Source of the DNA: Sinorhizobium psoraleae
Lineage (GTDB): Bacteria > Pseudomonadota > Alphaproteobacteria > Rhizobiales > Rhizobiaceae
Assembly: GCF_013283645.1 (NCBI RefSeq)
Contig: NZ_JABEKV010000012.1
Span: forward strand, 13,277 to 57,623
Direction of reading: 5' to 3'
DNA length: 44,347 nucleotides
Part shown: positions 17,403 to 25,947 of the stretch, in pieces
How the letters are laid out: every line of letters begins with the position of its first letter
Numbering within the stretch: the stretch's first letter is position 1
Made by a program: the position numbers and the translations under genes
Notes under the pieces: generated by a model
Database searches by the model: none
Told to the model about the DNA's origin: nothing
The model's input: the letters and a program-made list of their open reading frames with translations, nothing else

Positions 17403-18092
17403 ATGTCAAATCTAGCTCAAGTCCGCGCTCTGTCGAAAGAGGGAGAAACACTCGGAATCAGAATGCCCGATCGGCCCGGTTGGCGACAATTATCCGAATT
17501 GCTGGGCCTCGGACCTTGGCCGCCTATGGACCTCGAAATGGATTTCGATCAGTACGTGCTTGCTTGTGTCCTTTCGCGTGCACTCGAGGAAATCGATGCC
17601 GGCGAGGCAAGTGCGACAGAGGCAACGGGGCTCTCGCAAGCAGAACTGCGGGACATCCTGAACCGCAGTTTCCCCGCCCCAACTATTCATGCTTTTCGCT
17701 TGGAAGAGATAAGCGATGTGGAGCCAGGCGTGGAGGAGGAAGCTCTGCGCGGTCTGCTGCTCGCGCATGCTCGAGCAGGCGATTCGATGAGCGTACGTTT
17801 CGCCAAGATTATAGCCCGTCGAGCCTTGCGCCACGATCATCTCTGGAGAGAGCTTGGTCTTTTTGATCGGGTCGAACTCAGCCGATTGCTCGCCACCCAT
17901 TTCCCAACGCTTGCGGCTGGCAATACCGAAAACATGCGGTGGAAGAAATACCTTTACCGCAAGCTCTGTGAAGCTGAGGGATTTTCGCTGTGCACTGCGC
18001 CCACTTGTCGGGAATGCAAGGAATTGGAGAGCTGCTTTGGCCCTGAGGAAGGCGAAAGTGTTCGCGCGGGTGCAAGTAGGGGCAGAACTTGA
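17403..18092 (+). CDS. nifQ: NifQ, molybdenum delivery for FeMo-cofactor
   Basis: NifQ is an Fe-S protein thought to supply molybdenum to the NifEN-based FeMo-cofactor assembly. The product has 229 residues. The C-terminal cysteine motif C-X4-C-X2-C-X5-C is present as Cys197, Cys202, Cys205 and Cys211. The start at 17403 has GGAAGGAAGGG upstream; the open frame begins earlier (17247), inside the promoter region, and is not used. dctA follows after 96 bases with no promoter of its own that I can see, so the two are probably cotranscribed. Confidence 0.93.
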   Translation: MSNLAQVRALSKEGETLGIRMPDRPGWRQLSELLGLGPWPPMDLEMDFDQYVLACVLSRALEEIDAGEASATEATGLSQAELRDILNRSFPAPTIHAFRLEEISDVEPGVEEEALRGLLLAHARAGDSMSVRFAKIIARRALRHDHLWRELGLFDRVELSRLLATHFPTLAAGNTENMRWKKYLYRKLCEAEGFSLCTAPTCRECKELESCFGPEEGESVRAGASRGRT

Positions 18093-18188
18093 GTTTAGGC
18101 GCCTGCGCCGGATGTAGACCGCTGCGAGGCGTTCCGCCAATTCAGCATACCCGGTTTACGACACGCGGGCACGATGTGGAGGATAATC

Positions 18189-19484
18189 ATGTTAATCGCA
18201 GAACATTCCGCGGAGGTCCGCCGCTACACACCTCTTTATCGCCATCTGTACGTCCAGGTCCTCGCGGCGATTGCTGCGGGCATCCTGCTCGGGCATTTCT
18301 ATCCGGACATTGGCACCGAGCTCAAACCTCTCGGCGACGCCTTCATCAGGCTCGTCAAGATGATCATCGCGCCGGTCATCTTCCTGACGGTCGCGACCGG
18401 CATTGCCGGCATGACCGATCTCGCCAAGGTCGGGCGCGTCGCCGGCAAGACGATGCTCTACTTCCTGACCTTCTCCACGCTCGCGCTCGTCATCGGTCTC
18501 GTGGTCGCGAATGTCGTCCAGCCTGGCTCCGGCATGCATATCGATCCGGCTTCGCTCGACGTGAAGGCGGTCACCACCTATACCCAGAAGGCGCATGAGC
18601 AGTCGATCACCGGCTTCCTGATGAATATCATTCCGACGACGCTGATCAGTGCTTTTGCCGGGGGCGACATCCTGCAGGTGCTGTTCATCTCGGTTCTGTT
18701 CGGCATCGCGCTTGCGATGGTCGGCGAAAAAGGCCAGCCGGTGGTCGACTTCCTCCATGCGCTGACGTTGCCGATTTTCCGTTTGGTGGCGATCCTGATG
18801 AAGGCCGCCCCGATCGGCGCCTTCGGTGCGATGGCCTTCACCATCGGCAAGTACGGGGTGGCGTCGATCGCCAACCTCGCCATGCTGATCGGCACCTTCT
18901 ATCTCACCTCTTTCCTGTTCGTCTTCCTCGTGCTTGGCGCGGTCGCGCGCTACAACGGCTTCTCGATCGTCGCGCTCATCCGCTACATCAAGGAAGAACT
19001 GCTGCTGGTGCTCGGAACGTCCTCGTCGGAAGCGGCGCTGCCGGGCCTGATGAACAAGATGGAGAAGGCAGGCTGCAAGCGCTCGGTTGTCGGCCTCGTC
19101 ATCCCGACCGGCTATTCCTTCAACCTCGATGGCACCAACATCTACATGACGCTCGCCGCGCTCTTCATCGCGCAGGCGACCGATATCCCGCTGTCCTTCG
19201 GTGACCAGATTCTGCTGTTGCTTGTCGCCATGCTGAGCTCGAAGGGTGCTGCCGGCATCACCGGTGCGGGCTTCATCACGCTGGCTGCAACGCTCTCGGT
19301 CGTGCCCTCCGTACCGGTCGCCGGCATGGCGCTGATCCTCGGCATCGACCGCTTCATGTCGGAGTGCCGCGCACTCACCAATATTATCGGCAATGCGGTC
19401 GCCACCATCGTCGTGGCGAAGTGGGAAGGCGAGCTTGTCGGGGCGCAGCTTGCAACCGCCCTTGCAGGCAAGGCGCCGGTCTAG
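18189..19484 (+). CDS. dctA: DctA, C4-dicarboxylate transporter
   Basis: DctA imports succinate, malate and fumarate by proton/sodium symport, the main carbon supply of bacteroids. The 431-residue membrane protein has the DAACS family signatures: TSSSEAALPG for the serine-rich hairpin and PTGYSFNLDGTNIY for substrate binding. The start at 18189 has GGAGG six bases upstream. Its codon third positions look richer in G and C than those of neighbouring genes, so it may be a chromosomal dctA copy recruited to the nif cluster. It lies downstream of nifQ in the same direction. Confidence 0.95.
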   Translation: MLIAEHSAEVRRYTPLYRHLYVQVLAAIAAGILLGHFYPDIGTELKPLGDAFIRLVKMIIAPVIFLTVATGIAGMTDLAKVGRVAGKTMLYFLTFSTLALVIGLVVANVVQPGSGMHIDPASLDVKAVTTYTQKAHEQSITGFLMNIIPTTLISAFAGGDILQVLFISVLFGIALAMVGEKGQPVVDFLHALTLPIFRLVAILMKAAPIGAFGAMAFTIGKYGVASIANLAMLIGTFYLTSFLFVFLVLGAVARYNGFSIVALIRYIKEELLLVLGTSSSEAALPGLMNKMEKAGCKRSVVGLVIPTGYSFNLDGTNIYMTLAALFIAQATDIPLSFGDQILLLLVAMLSSKGAAGITGAGFITLAATLSVVPSVPVAGMALILGIDRFMSECRALTNIIGNAVATIVVAKWEGELVGAQLATALAGKAPV

Positions 19485-19750
19485 GCCATGTTGTCACGCC
19501 AGCGGAGCGATGCCCTTGAACCAGGCCAACAAGTGCTGTTTTTGCACCCGCCTATTTCGCAGATCGCGCCCGCCTTCTTACTGCGCGACCACGGGCACGG
19601 TCTCTCTGTGCTGCAGGTATTTTCCCCTTCTCGTGCCCTTGATGATCGCAAAGGGGAGAAATCTTGATTCCTGTCGGATTTCCCCGATCGATTCCGCTCA
19701 GGTCTTCGGCGGCCCGCGCAACTGATGAGTATTGACAGAAGGAGAAAGGA

Positions 19751-20968
19751 GTGAAGACCAACCTCATTCCAGATCATGTTCCGCCCGGACTGGTGCGGGA
19801 CTTCAGTCTTTTCACGTCGCCTGGCATGGCGCCGACGCCTGACGGGGATCCGCACGCTGCCGTGGCTTGCGTTCATGATGGCCCCCCGATCTTTTACTCT
19901 CCTTCCAACACGCGTGATGGACGAGGTACCTGGGTCATAACACGTGCGAGAGACCAGCGCCGAGTGCTGCAGAATGCAGAGACCTTCTCCAGCCATCGCA
20001 GCATCTTCGCCTCCGCACTGGGCGAACACTGGCCGGTCATCCCGCTCGAATTGGACCCCCCGGGCCATGCCGTATTTCGTGCACTCTTAGATCCTCTGTT
20101 CTCATCCAGGCGGGTGATGGCACTGGAGCCGACTATCCGCGACAGAGCAGGCGCGTTGATCGACGGTATAGCGAGAGAGAAAACCAGCTGTGACGTCATG
20201 AAGGATTTTGCCTTGCCCTTCACGGTCAGCGTCTTCCTCAGCTTTCTGGGCCTCTCGCAGAGGCGATCCGAAGTACTCGTTGGTTGGGTAAGTGATTTGC
20301 TCCACGGTAACGCAGACAAGCGAACGGCAGCAGCCCGGTCGATCGTGGCCTTCATCGACGAACTTGCAGCGATGCGCCGTAAGGCACCAGCTGGCGATTT
20401 CATGACCTTCGTCGTGCAGGCGGAAATCGACGGCCGCTCCTTAACTGAAGAAGAAGTCCGTGGCATCGGTGTGCTCTTCTTGGTCGCGGGACTTGATACG
20501 GTCGCAGCCGCCATCGGCTTTGACATGGCCTATCTTGCACGCAATCCGGAGCACCAGGAGTTGTTGCGAAACGAACCGGATCGGCTCGTGCTCGCCGCTG
20601 AAGAATTGCTGCGCGCCTATTCAACGGTTCAAATAATCCGCGTGGCCACGAAGGACATCGAGTTCGAAGGTGTGCCTATCCGCAAGGGTGATTATGTTTC
20701 CTGTGCCGCGATGATTGCCAATCGAGATCCGTCTGAATTCGAGTGCCCCAACAATATCGATCTGGCACGACAGGATAACCACCACACTGCCTTTGGCTAT
20801 GGTCCACACCTTTGCCACGGAGCGCAGCTTGCACGGCGCGAAATTGTCATTGGCCTAGGTGAATGGTTGGCGCGCATCCCAGCTTTCCGCATCAAGGAAG
20901 GCACTGCGCCGATTACCCATGGCGGCCATGTATTCGGGATTAACAATCTCATCCTGACTTGGGCCTGA
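19751..20968 (+). CDS. Cytochrome P450
   Basis: This soluble bacterial P450 monooxygenase has 405 residues. The I-helix motif is AGLDT (246-250), the K-helix ExxR is Glu285-Arg288, and the heme-binding loop is FGYGPHLCHG (348-357) with Cys355 as iron ligand. It starts at a GTG with AGGAG six bases before it. The substrate is unknown; similar P450s occur in this position on other rhizobial symbiotic replicons. It is followed by a hairpin and then a separate sigma54 promoter. No ferredoxin partner is adjacent. Confidence 0.95.
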   Translation: MKTNLIPDHVPPGLVRDFSLFTSPGMAPTPDGDPHAAVACVHDGPPIFYSPSNTRDGRGTWVITRARDQRRVLQNAETFSSHRSIFASALGEHWPVIPLELDPPGHAVFRALLDPLFSSRRVMALEPTIRDRAGALIDGIAREKTSCDVMKDFALPFTVSVFLSFLGLSQRRSEVLVGWVSDLLHGNADKRTAAARSIVAFIDELAAMRRKAPAGDFMTFVVQAEIDGRSLTEEEVRGIGVLFLVAGLDTVAAAIGFDMAYLARNPEHQELLRNEPDRLVLAAEELLRAYSTVQIIRVATKDIEFEGVPIRKGDYVSCAAMIANRDPSEFECPNNIDLARQDNHHTAFGYGPHLCHGAQLARREIVIGLGEWLARIPAFRIKEGTAPITHGGHVFGINNLILTWA

Positions 20969-20976
20969 ACGGACGA

Positions 20977-21019
20977 GAAGCGACGATCGCTCCGATGCGT
21001 CTTCATCGTTCGCCGCTTC
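20977..21019. terminator. Possible hairpin after the P450 gene
   Basis: GAAGCGACGATCG pairs imperfectly with CGTTCGCCGCTTC, giving a 13-base stem with two mismatches ending 51 bases after the P450 stop codon. There is no T-run, so termination is uncertain. Confidence 0.35.
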
Positions 21020-21068
21020 CTTCACAGCTCACCGGACCAAGCGGCCATCCGAAACATACTGTCGACTT

Positions 21069-21084
21069 TGTCGAATTGGCGACA
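21069..21084. promoter_or_regulatory. NifA upstream activator site for the phasin/SDR operon
   Basis: TGT-CGAATTGGCG-ACA is an exact TGT-N10-ACA site, about 90 bases upstream of the -24 element at 21174. Confidence 0.7.
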
Positions 21085-21173
21085 CGGGCTTGCTTGATCC
21101 ACTTCCTGCACATTTGCAAATAAGTAGCTGAAAGTAAATCTTAAACCTTCACCAGGGGAGCTCTCGGTGGAAT

Positions 21174-21189
21174 TGGCATGACCTTTGAA
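21174..21189 (+). promoter_or_regulatory. Sigma54-type promoter, TTGAA variant
   Basis: TGGCATGACCTTTGAA has the correct spacing with a TTGA -12 half. It is expected to transcribe the genes from 21314 to 25417. Confidence 0.65.
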
Positions 21190-21313
21190 ACTGCCTGGGA
21201 GAGCCGGCAACTGCTGCGGGTAAACACGCTCCCTGGCCTCGACTGGAAGCGACCTTGCCGTGGTGCCAACTCGAGAGTGGAAAGTTGGACTGTAGTAGAC
21301 AAAAGGAAGTCAA

Positions 21314-22525
21314 ATGGCCGAAGGCGCAGGCAAGCCCTTTGAAACTGTCGAAAACTCTTCCTCTAGTCAGTCCCATCTTATCAACCCGGGCGAGCAGTTG
21401 ATACACGCTTTTAAGGCGCAGAAAATGGTTCATTCGATCTTCGAATCCGCGGCCAGGGCAGGGATCGAATTGACTCTGAAGACAATTGCTGCGCTGCAGG
21501 CCAACACCGCTGCTAGTTTCCCACAGCTTCAGGCGTTACTTGCGGTTAAGCCGTCCCAGGTTGTCGAACTGCAGTCGTCGTTCGTGCGCAAGCCCGTGGA
21601 TGCCAGCGTCGAGCAGATCAGACAATCCGAAGCACTCACCTCTAAGCTGTTGGTCGACGTTTCAAAGTGGGTCAAAGTCTATTTCGGACAGTTTCTAACT
21701 GAACCCAAGGCGGTCTGCCGAAACGGGAACAGTGCTACGCCATCTCGAGCCAGTTCTGCACGCCCAAATAACGCTGACGTCAAGGCGGCATTATGGGCAA
21801 ATGGCAGTGACCGCTTGGTGCACGTCTCCTCTCAATCTCACCTAGGCACGGCTGTGTTGTTAAGAGGCCGCGCGACGCTTAGTCGCGGCTTGGTTGGAAG
21901 GACCGGTACAGATCACCACCGCATAAGCCGAGGAGCTCTACAGGCGATGGATCAACCAACCATAAACAAACTCTTCGACAGAGAAGCAATCCGCGACTGT
22001 CTCCATCGCTACTGCCGAGGGATCGACCGGGCAGACGAGGCCGCTTTGCGCAGCTGTTATTGGCCCGATGCACGTGACAATCACGGAAGTTACTCCGGCT
22101 CTGCCGGGGGGTTCATTCAGCTTGCGCTTAGCGTCTTCAAAACTCAGCCGCGCAACATCCACCAGCTTGCAAACATAATGATTGAGTTCCTGGGCGCGGC
22201 AGAGGCGGCTGTCGAGAGTTATTTCACCGCGTTGCAGCGCGGCCCTAACGCGGCAGGCGAGATAAAGCAGGTGCTCCTGTGCGGACGCTACTGTGATCTG
22301 TTCCAGAAAAGGGAAGGGGAGTGGCGCATCGCCGAACGGACTGTGGTCTACGATTGGGTCGAAGAGCAGAGGCCTCCGGCGTCCTCGGAAACAGAACGGT
22401 TCGGTCCTCGCCAACCGATTGGGGCGCCGCATCCGAATGATCCCATTTACGAACTTACGAAGCGGCGCGCTCCTGCGGAAAGTCACGCAAAGGACCGGAT
22501 TGGCAGTGGAGAAGAAGAACCATGA
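21314..22525 (+). CDS. Phasin-like domain fused to SnoaL/NTF2-like domain
   Basis: The 403-residue frame has two unrelated parts. Residues about 25-130 form an amphipathic helical phasin-like domain (FESAARAGIELTLKTIAAL, then LQALLAVKPSQVVELQSSFV), of the type that coats polyhydroxybutyrate granules. Residues 212-360 form a SnoaL/NTF2-like fold (IRDCLHRYCRGIDRADEAAL, later EWRIAERTVVYDWV). The 80-residue linker is low in structure. Met212 (21947) has GAGGAG about eleven bases before it, so the second domain may also be made separately. The start has AAGGAAG upstream. It overlaps the next gene by four bases (ATGA). Confidence 0.75.
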   Translation: MAEGAGKPFETVENSSSSQSHLINPGEQLIHAFKAQKMVHSIFESAARAGIELTLKTIAALQANTAASFPQLQALLAVKPSQVVELQSSFVRKPVDASVEQIRQSEALTSKLLVDVSKWVKVYFGQFLTEPKAVCRNGNSATPSRASSARPNNADVKAALWANGSDRLVHVSSQSHLGTAVLLRGRATLSRGLVGRTGTDHHRISRGALQAMDQPTINKLFDREAIRDCLHRYCRGIDRADEAALRSCYWPDARDNHGSYSGSAGGFIQLALSVFKTQPRNIHQLANIMIEFLGAAEAAVESYFTALQRGPNAAGEIKQVLLCGRYCDLFQKREGEWRIAERTVVYDWVEEQRPPASSETERFGPRQPIGAPHPNDPIYELTKRRAPAESHAKDRIGSGEEEP

Positions 22526-24228
22526 TAGACCTGTGCTCCTCTCTGTTTCCTGCCGCCGGCGCCTGTGCAGTGAGGACACGCCTAAACGGTCGCCCGCTTC
22601 AGCCGGGGCGGGTCATCGTCGTCACAGGTGCCGCAGGGGGTATCGGCCGTGCGCTAGTCGATACTTTTGCCGCCAATGGAGACGTTGTTGTCGCGGTGGA
22701 CCTCCCGGACAGCGGCGTAATTGAACTTGGCCACCATCTCGGCCAGCCCCACCTCGGCCTTGAGTTGGACGTGTCGCGAGAGGACGATGTCGTCGCATTC
22801 TGCAGCCTTCTGGAAGAACGATTCTCGCAGATTGGAGTGCTTGTCAATAATGCGGGGATAGGGCCGACCATGGCTGCGACCGTCGATACTCCTGTCGATG
22901 ATTTTCAACGCGCTCTAGCGGTAAACCTCATCGGGCCGTATTCCATGGCGTGCGAAATCGCCAAGCTGATGAAACCTGGTGCCGCCATCGTCAACGTCGC
23001 TTCGCTGGCTGGCATGCTCGGCAACCCGAAGCGCAATGGCTACGCCGCTTCGAAAGCTGCTCTGATCTCGATTACGAAATCGCTGGCGTGCGCATGGGGT
23101 CCGCGCGGCATCCGCGTGACAGCGGTAGCGCCCGGTTACGTGCGCACGCCAATGGTCGCGAATTTAGAGCGCACGGGCAAGTTCGATGCGAGCGCAATAA
23201 GGCGCCGCGTACCGATGGGCCGACTGGCTCGCCCAGACGAGATCGCGCGGGTCGTGCGTTTTCTGGCGAGCGACCAGGCAGGTTACATCACCGGCTCCAC
23301 GCTTGTGGTCGACGGTGGCTGGATGTCATTCAACCAGCCCGGTGGTGCGTACCCGGCTCCAGGTAGGACGCCTGAAGCAGAACTCTCACGCCCGATCGAC
23401 GGCACCGATGCGCGAACGGTAGTCGTCATGGGCGGCGCTAAAGGCATAGGTGCGGCCATCGCTCGCCGCTTTGCGACGAACAGCGACACGGTTGTCATCG
23501 CAGACGGAGACGGTGGTGCAGCGGTAAAGCTTGCTCAATTGCTCGGCGACAAGCACCTGTCAAAACCCGTGGACAGGACAGTCGAGAGCGAGGTCGTCGC
23601 GTTCTTTGAAGAACTGCGGGAGCGCTTCGGCCACATCGACGTCTTCGTCAACGTTCCTGGCATGAATGACACACTCCGACCTGATATCGAGCAGGCGCCG
23701 GCAGTCCTCAAACACATACTGAATGTCAATCTTGCTGGCGCCTTCACCTGCGTGCGCGAGGCCGCTATATCGATGCGATCTGGCGGCGTCATCCTCAATC
23801 TCGAGGCGAGTTGCAGCCTCTTATCTTTCGCAACGAGTCATGCCTACGGCGCATACAATGCCGGCATAGAGATGCTTACCCGGTGCATGGCGGCCGAATT
23901 CGGGCCACTTGGGATCCGCACAGCCACAGTCGCTCCAGGTCACATCCGCGCATCTGGCGGCATCCAGTCGGAAATGTTAACCGCTATGCACTCGACATCG
24001 CTGCGACGGGAGATCCCCATGGGCAGGGTTGGGAAACCGGAGGAAGTCGCCGAAGCTGCCTACTTTCTGGCCTCGTCTGATGCCTCCTACATCAACGGCT
24101 CGATCCTGCACGTGGATGGAGGCTGGAACTCGTCCAAAGATGTCGGAGACGCCAGCGAACTCGATGGGACAATCTCTGCGGAGAGGACATGGCATCGGCT
24201 GACGGGGCAACGGCTTCTCTTTCCCTGA
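22522..24228 (+). CDS. Tandem double-domain SDR oxidoreductase
   Basis: The 568-residue protein contains two short-chain dehydrogenase/reductase domains in tandem. Domain 1 (about 28-270) is complete: TGAAGGIG (35-42), NNAG (109-112), Ser161, Tyr174 and Lys178 in YAASK. Domain 2 (about 298-540) has GGAKGIG (304-310), but NNAG is replaced by NVPG (377-380) and the active-site lysine by Asn446 (YGAYN), so it is probably catalytically impaired and structural or regulatory. It is coupled to the preceding gene by ATGA. A similar two-domain SDR is known in the same position in NGR234. The substrate is unknown. Confidence 0.9.
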   Translation: MIDLCSSLFPAAGACAVRTRLNGRPLQPGRVIVVTGAAGGIGRALVDTFAANGDVVVAVDLPDSGVIELGHHLGQPHLGLELDVSREDDVVAFCSLLEERFSQIGVLVNNAGIGPTMAATVDTPVDDFQRALAVNLIGPYSMACEIAKLMKPGAAIVNVASLAGMLGNPKRNGYAASKAALISITKSLACAWGPRGIRVTAVAPGYVRTPMVANLERTGKFDASAIRRRVPMGRLARPDEIARVVRFLASDQAGYITGSTLVVDGGWMSFNQPGGAYPAPGRTPEAELSRPIDGTDARTVVVMGGAKGIGAAIARRFATNSDTVVIADGDGGAAVKLAQLLGDKHLSKPVDRTVESEVVAFFEELRERFGHIDVFVNVPGMNDTLRPDIEQAPAVLKHILNVNLAGAFTCVREAAISMRSGGVILNLEASCSLLSFATSHAYGAYNAGIEMLTRCMAAEFGPLGIRTATVAPGHIRASGGIQSEMLTAMHSTSLRREIPMGRVGKPEEVAEAAYFLASSDASYINGSILHVDGGWNSSKDVGDASELDGTISAERTWHRLTGQRLLFP

Positions 24229-24361
24229 AGCATTGCACGTGTTAGCTCCGGCGCGCTGAGCACAAAGGGACCATGGGCATGATCTTTGGAGAACTTTCTC
24301 GTGAAGCGAGGCGTGGGCATCACGAGCGGTGCGATCCCTGATCCGAAAACAAGGAGACACC

Positions 24362-25417
24362 ATGGAGTTCGCAACGTTCATTCTGGCTGCCCAGCGCGGC
24401 TATCATCAATCTCCCGATAGCGTGATCCGCAACTCAATAGAGCAGACCATTCTTTCGGAGCAGGCTGGCTTCAGCACAGCTTGGTTCGCCGAGCACCACT
24501 TCAACAACTATAGTCTCATCCCGTCGCCCTTGCTGATGGTAGCCCATTGTGCCGGATTGACGAGCACCATTCGCCTCGGCACCGCAGTCTGCGTGCTGCC
24601 GCTCTACCAACCGCTGCGCTTGCTAACGGAAATCGGCTTTGTCGACGTGGTTACGAACGGCCGACTCGAACTCGGCGTCGGTTCGGGATACCAGCAGTTC
24701 GAATTCGACCGCTTCGGCGTCAATATAGATGAGGCGCCGGCTGTCTTTTCGGAATATCTCGACATCTTGCTCAAGGGTCTCAAGCAAAAGATCTTCTCCC
24801 ACAGCGGTCACTACATGCAGATGCCGCTGACGGCAATTTCGGTGCGCACCCTTCAAAAGCCGACCCCGCCGATCTGGATTGCTACAGCGTCCTCTAAAAC
24901 CGTGGCCCGAGCCTATCGCGAGGGACACAACCTTTTCGTCACGGCCCTCCACGATGGCTTGGAAACTCTGGGCTTGCTGCGCGGCATTATCCAGACGGCC
25001 GCCGCATCCGAGGGCAAGAAGGTCGGTGACGCCAAGATATCGCTGCTGCGCTGCTGCTATGTCAGCGATGACGGAGCGGAAATCAACAGCTATCTCGATA
25101 ACGCCCGCTTCCAGCGTCGGCTGTCCGAGGCACTGCATCAGCGTCGGCAACAGAGTCAAGACGGCTACATGTTGGAGGAGATGCCGACGCATCAGGATCT
25201 GTCGTTCGATACTATGCGCAAGAACCTGCCCATCGGCAGCATAAACCGCGTGATTGACCGCCTTCTGGAAGAGATCGAAGTTTTGAAGCCGGACCAGATT
25301 GCAATTCAGACCCAGTTGGGCGATTTGAACCAAAAGACGATGCTGCGCCAGATAGAGCTGTGGGGAGACAGGATCATCCCAGCAGTCCGGAAATCTCTCG
25401 CGCAGTCGGAAGCTTGA
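24362..25417 (+). CDS. Luciferase-like (bacterial LLM class) flavin monooxygenase
   Basis: The 351-residue protein resembles FMN- or F420-dependent monooxygenases of the bacterial luciferase superfamily. Typical elements are AWFAEHHFNNYS near 45, IRLGTAVCVLPLYQPLR near 80, and GRLELGVGSGYQQFEF near 110. Its role is probably oxygenation of an organic substrate with reduced flavin. The ATG at 24362 has AAGGAG five bases upstream. It follows the double SDR by 133 bases with no clear promoter, so it is probably the third gene of that operon. Confidence 0.88.
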   Translation: MEFATFILAAQRGYHQSPDSVIRNSIEQTILSEQAGFSTAWFAEHHFNNYSLIPSPLLMVAHCAGLTSTIRLGTAVCVLPLYQPLRLLTEIGFVDVVTNGRLELGVGSGYQQFEFDRFGVNIDEAPAVFSEYLDILLKGLKQKIFSHSGHYMQMPLTAISVRTLQKPTPPIWIATASSKTVARAYREGHNLFVTALHDGLETLGLLRGIIQTAAASEGKKVGDAKISLLRCCYVSDDGAEINSYLDNARFQRRLSEALHQRRQQSQDGYMLEEMPTHQDLSFDTMRKNLPIGSINRVIDRLLEEIEVLKPDQIAIQTQLGDLNQKTMLRQIELWGDRIIPAVRKSLAQSEA

Positions 25418-25803
25418 AGTTGTAGCGTGCCTGACTTCAGGTCAGCTCACGTCCCTTAGCCGCCGTCGGGGTGCCCGGCAAGCCCCAGGGCCGCGTCGCA
25501 GATGTCGGCACACAATCAGTTTGACTCCTGGTGAAGCACCGGCTCGTGGACCGTCACGGGACGCGTACACATTCATACGACGGAATAACAGGCTTCAGCG
25601 GCGGTCGTTTGAGCTCCGCCGGCCCAATTCAGTCGTGACCTGATCGGGTGGGGAGCCGGGAGAGGTCTGAAGCAGACTTGATGGAACGGCTGGCACTTCG
25701 AGCTGACATAGCATATCCAAGTAGAGCCTACTAACCCGGTCCCTAGTCGTTGATCGGCAGCATCATCTTGTCGGCTCCTAGACGTCAGATATGCAACGCT
25801 ACA
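25418..25803. other. Intergenic, no gene seen
   Basis: No recognisable coding sequence. This is where nifH and nifD would be expected in related clusters, but neither is present. Confidence 0.5.
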
Positions 25804-25836
25804 CGACAATTGCTGGCAATTGTCGGCTCTGCGACA
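25804..25836. promoter_or_regulatory. Orphan NifA site and palindrome upstream of nifK
   Basis: 25821-25836 is an exact TGT-CGGCTCTGCG-ACA NifA site. Overlapping it, 25804-25825 is a perfect inverted repeat with 10-base arms (CGACAATTGC and GCAATTGTCG, 2-base spacer). The sequence after the site resembles that after the NifA site at 32701 for about 20 bases, but no -24/-12 element occurs before nifK. It appears to be the left half of a nifH promoter cut by a deletion. Confidence 0.6.
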
Positions 25837-25947
25837 CCGCTTTATTTCGTCGGATCGCGTGCTCTAGCGTCTAACGGGAACCCTGAAACGTCTCAAAAGG
25901 TCTCTGTGCCGCCGCAAGTCGCGGCCAGATGGAAAGAGGTGACCAAT

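Noticed and set aside
18192..18758. A 188-codon minus-strand frame across dctA
   Set aside because: Highly charged, repetitive composition is the mirror image of a GC-rich membrane-protein gene; it is a shadow frame.
19481..20068. A 195-codon minus-strand frame across the dctA-P450 gap
   Set aside because: Two thirds of it is antisense to the P450, the rest is unrecognised, and no start signal supports it.
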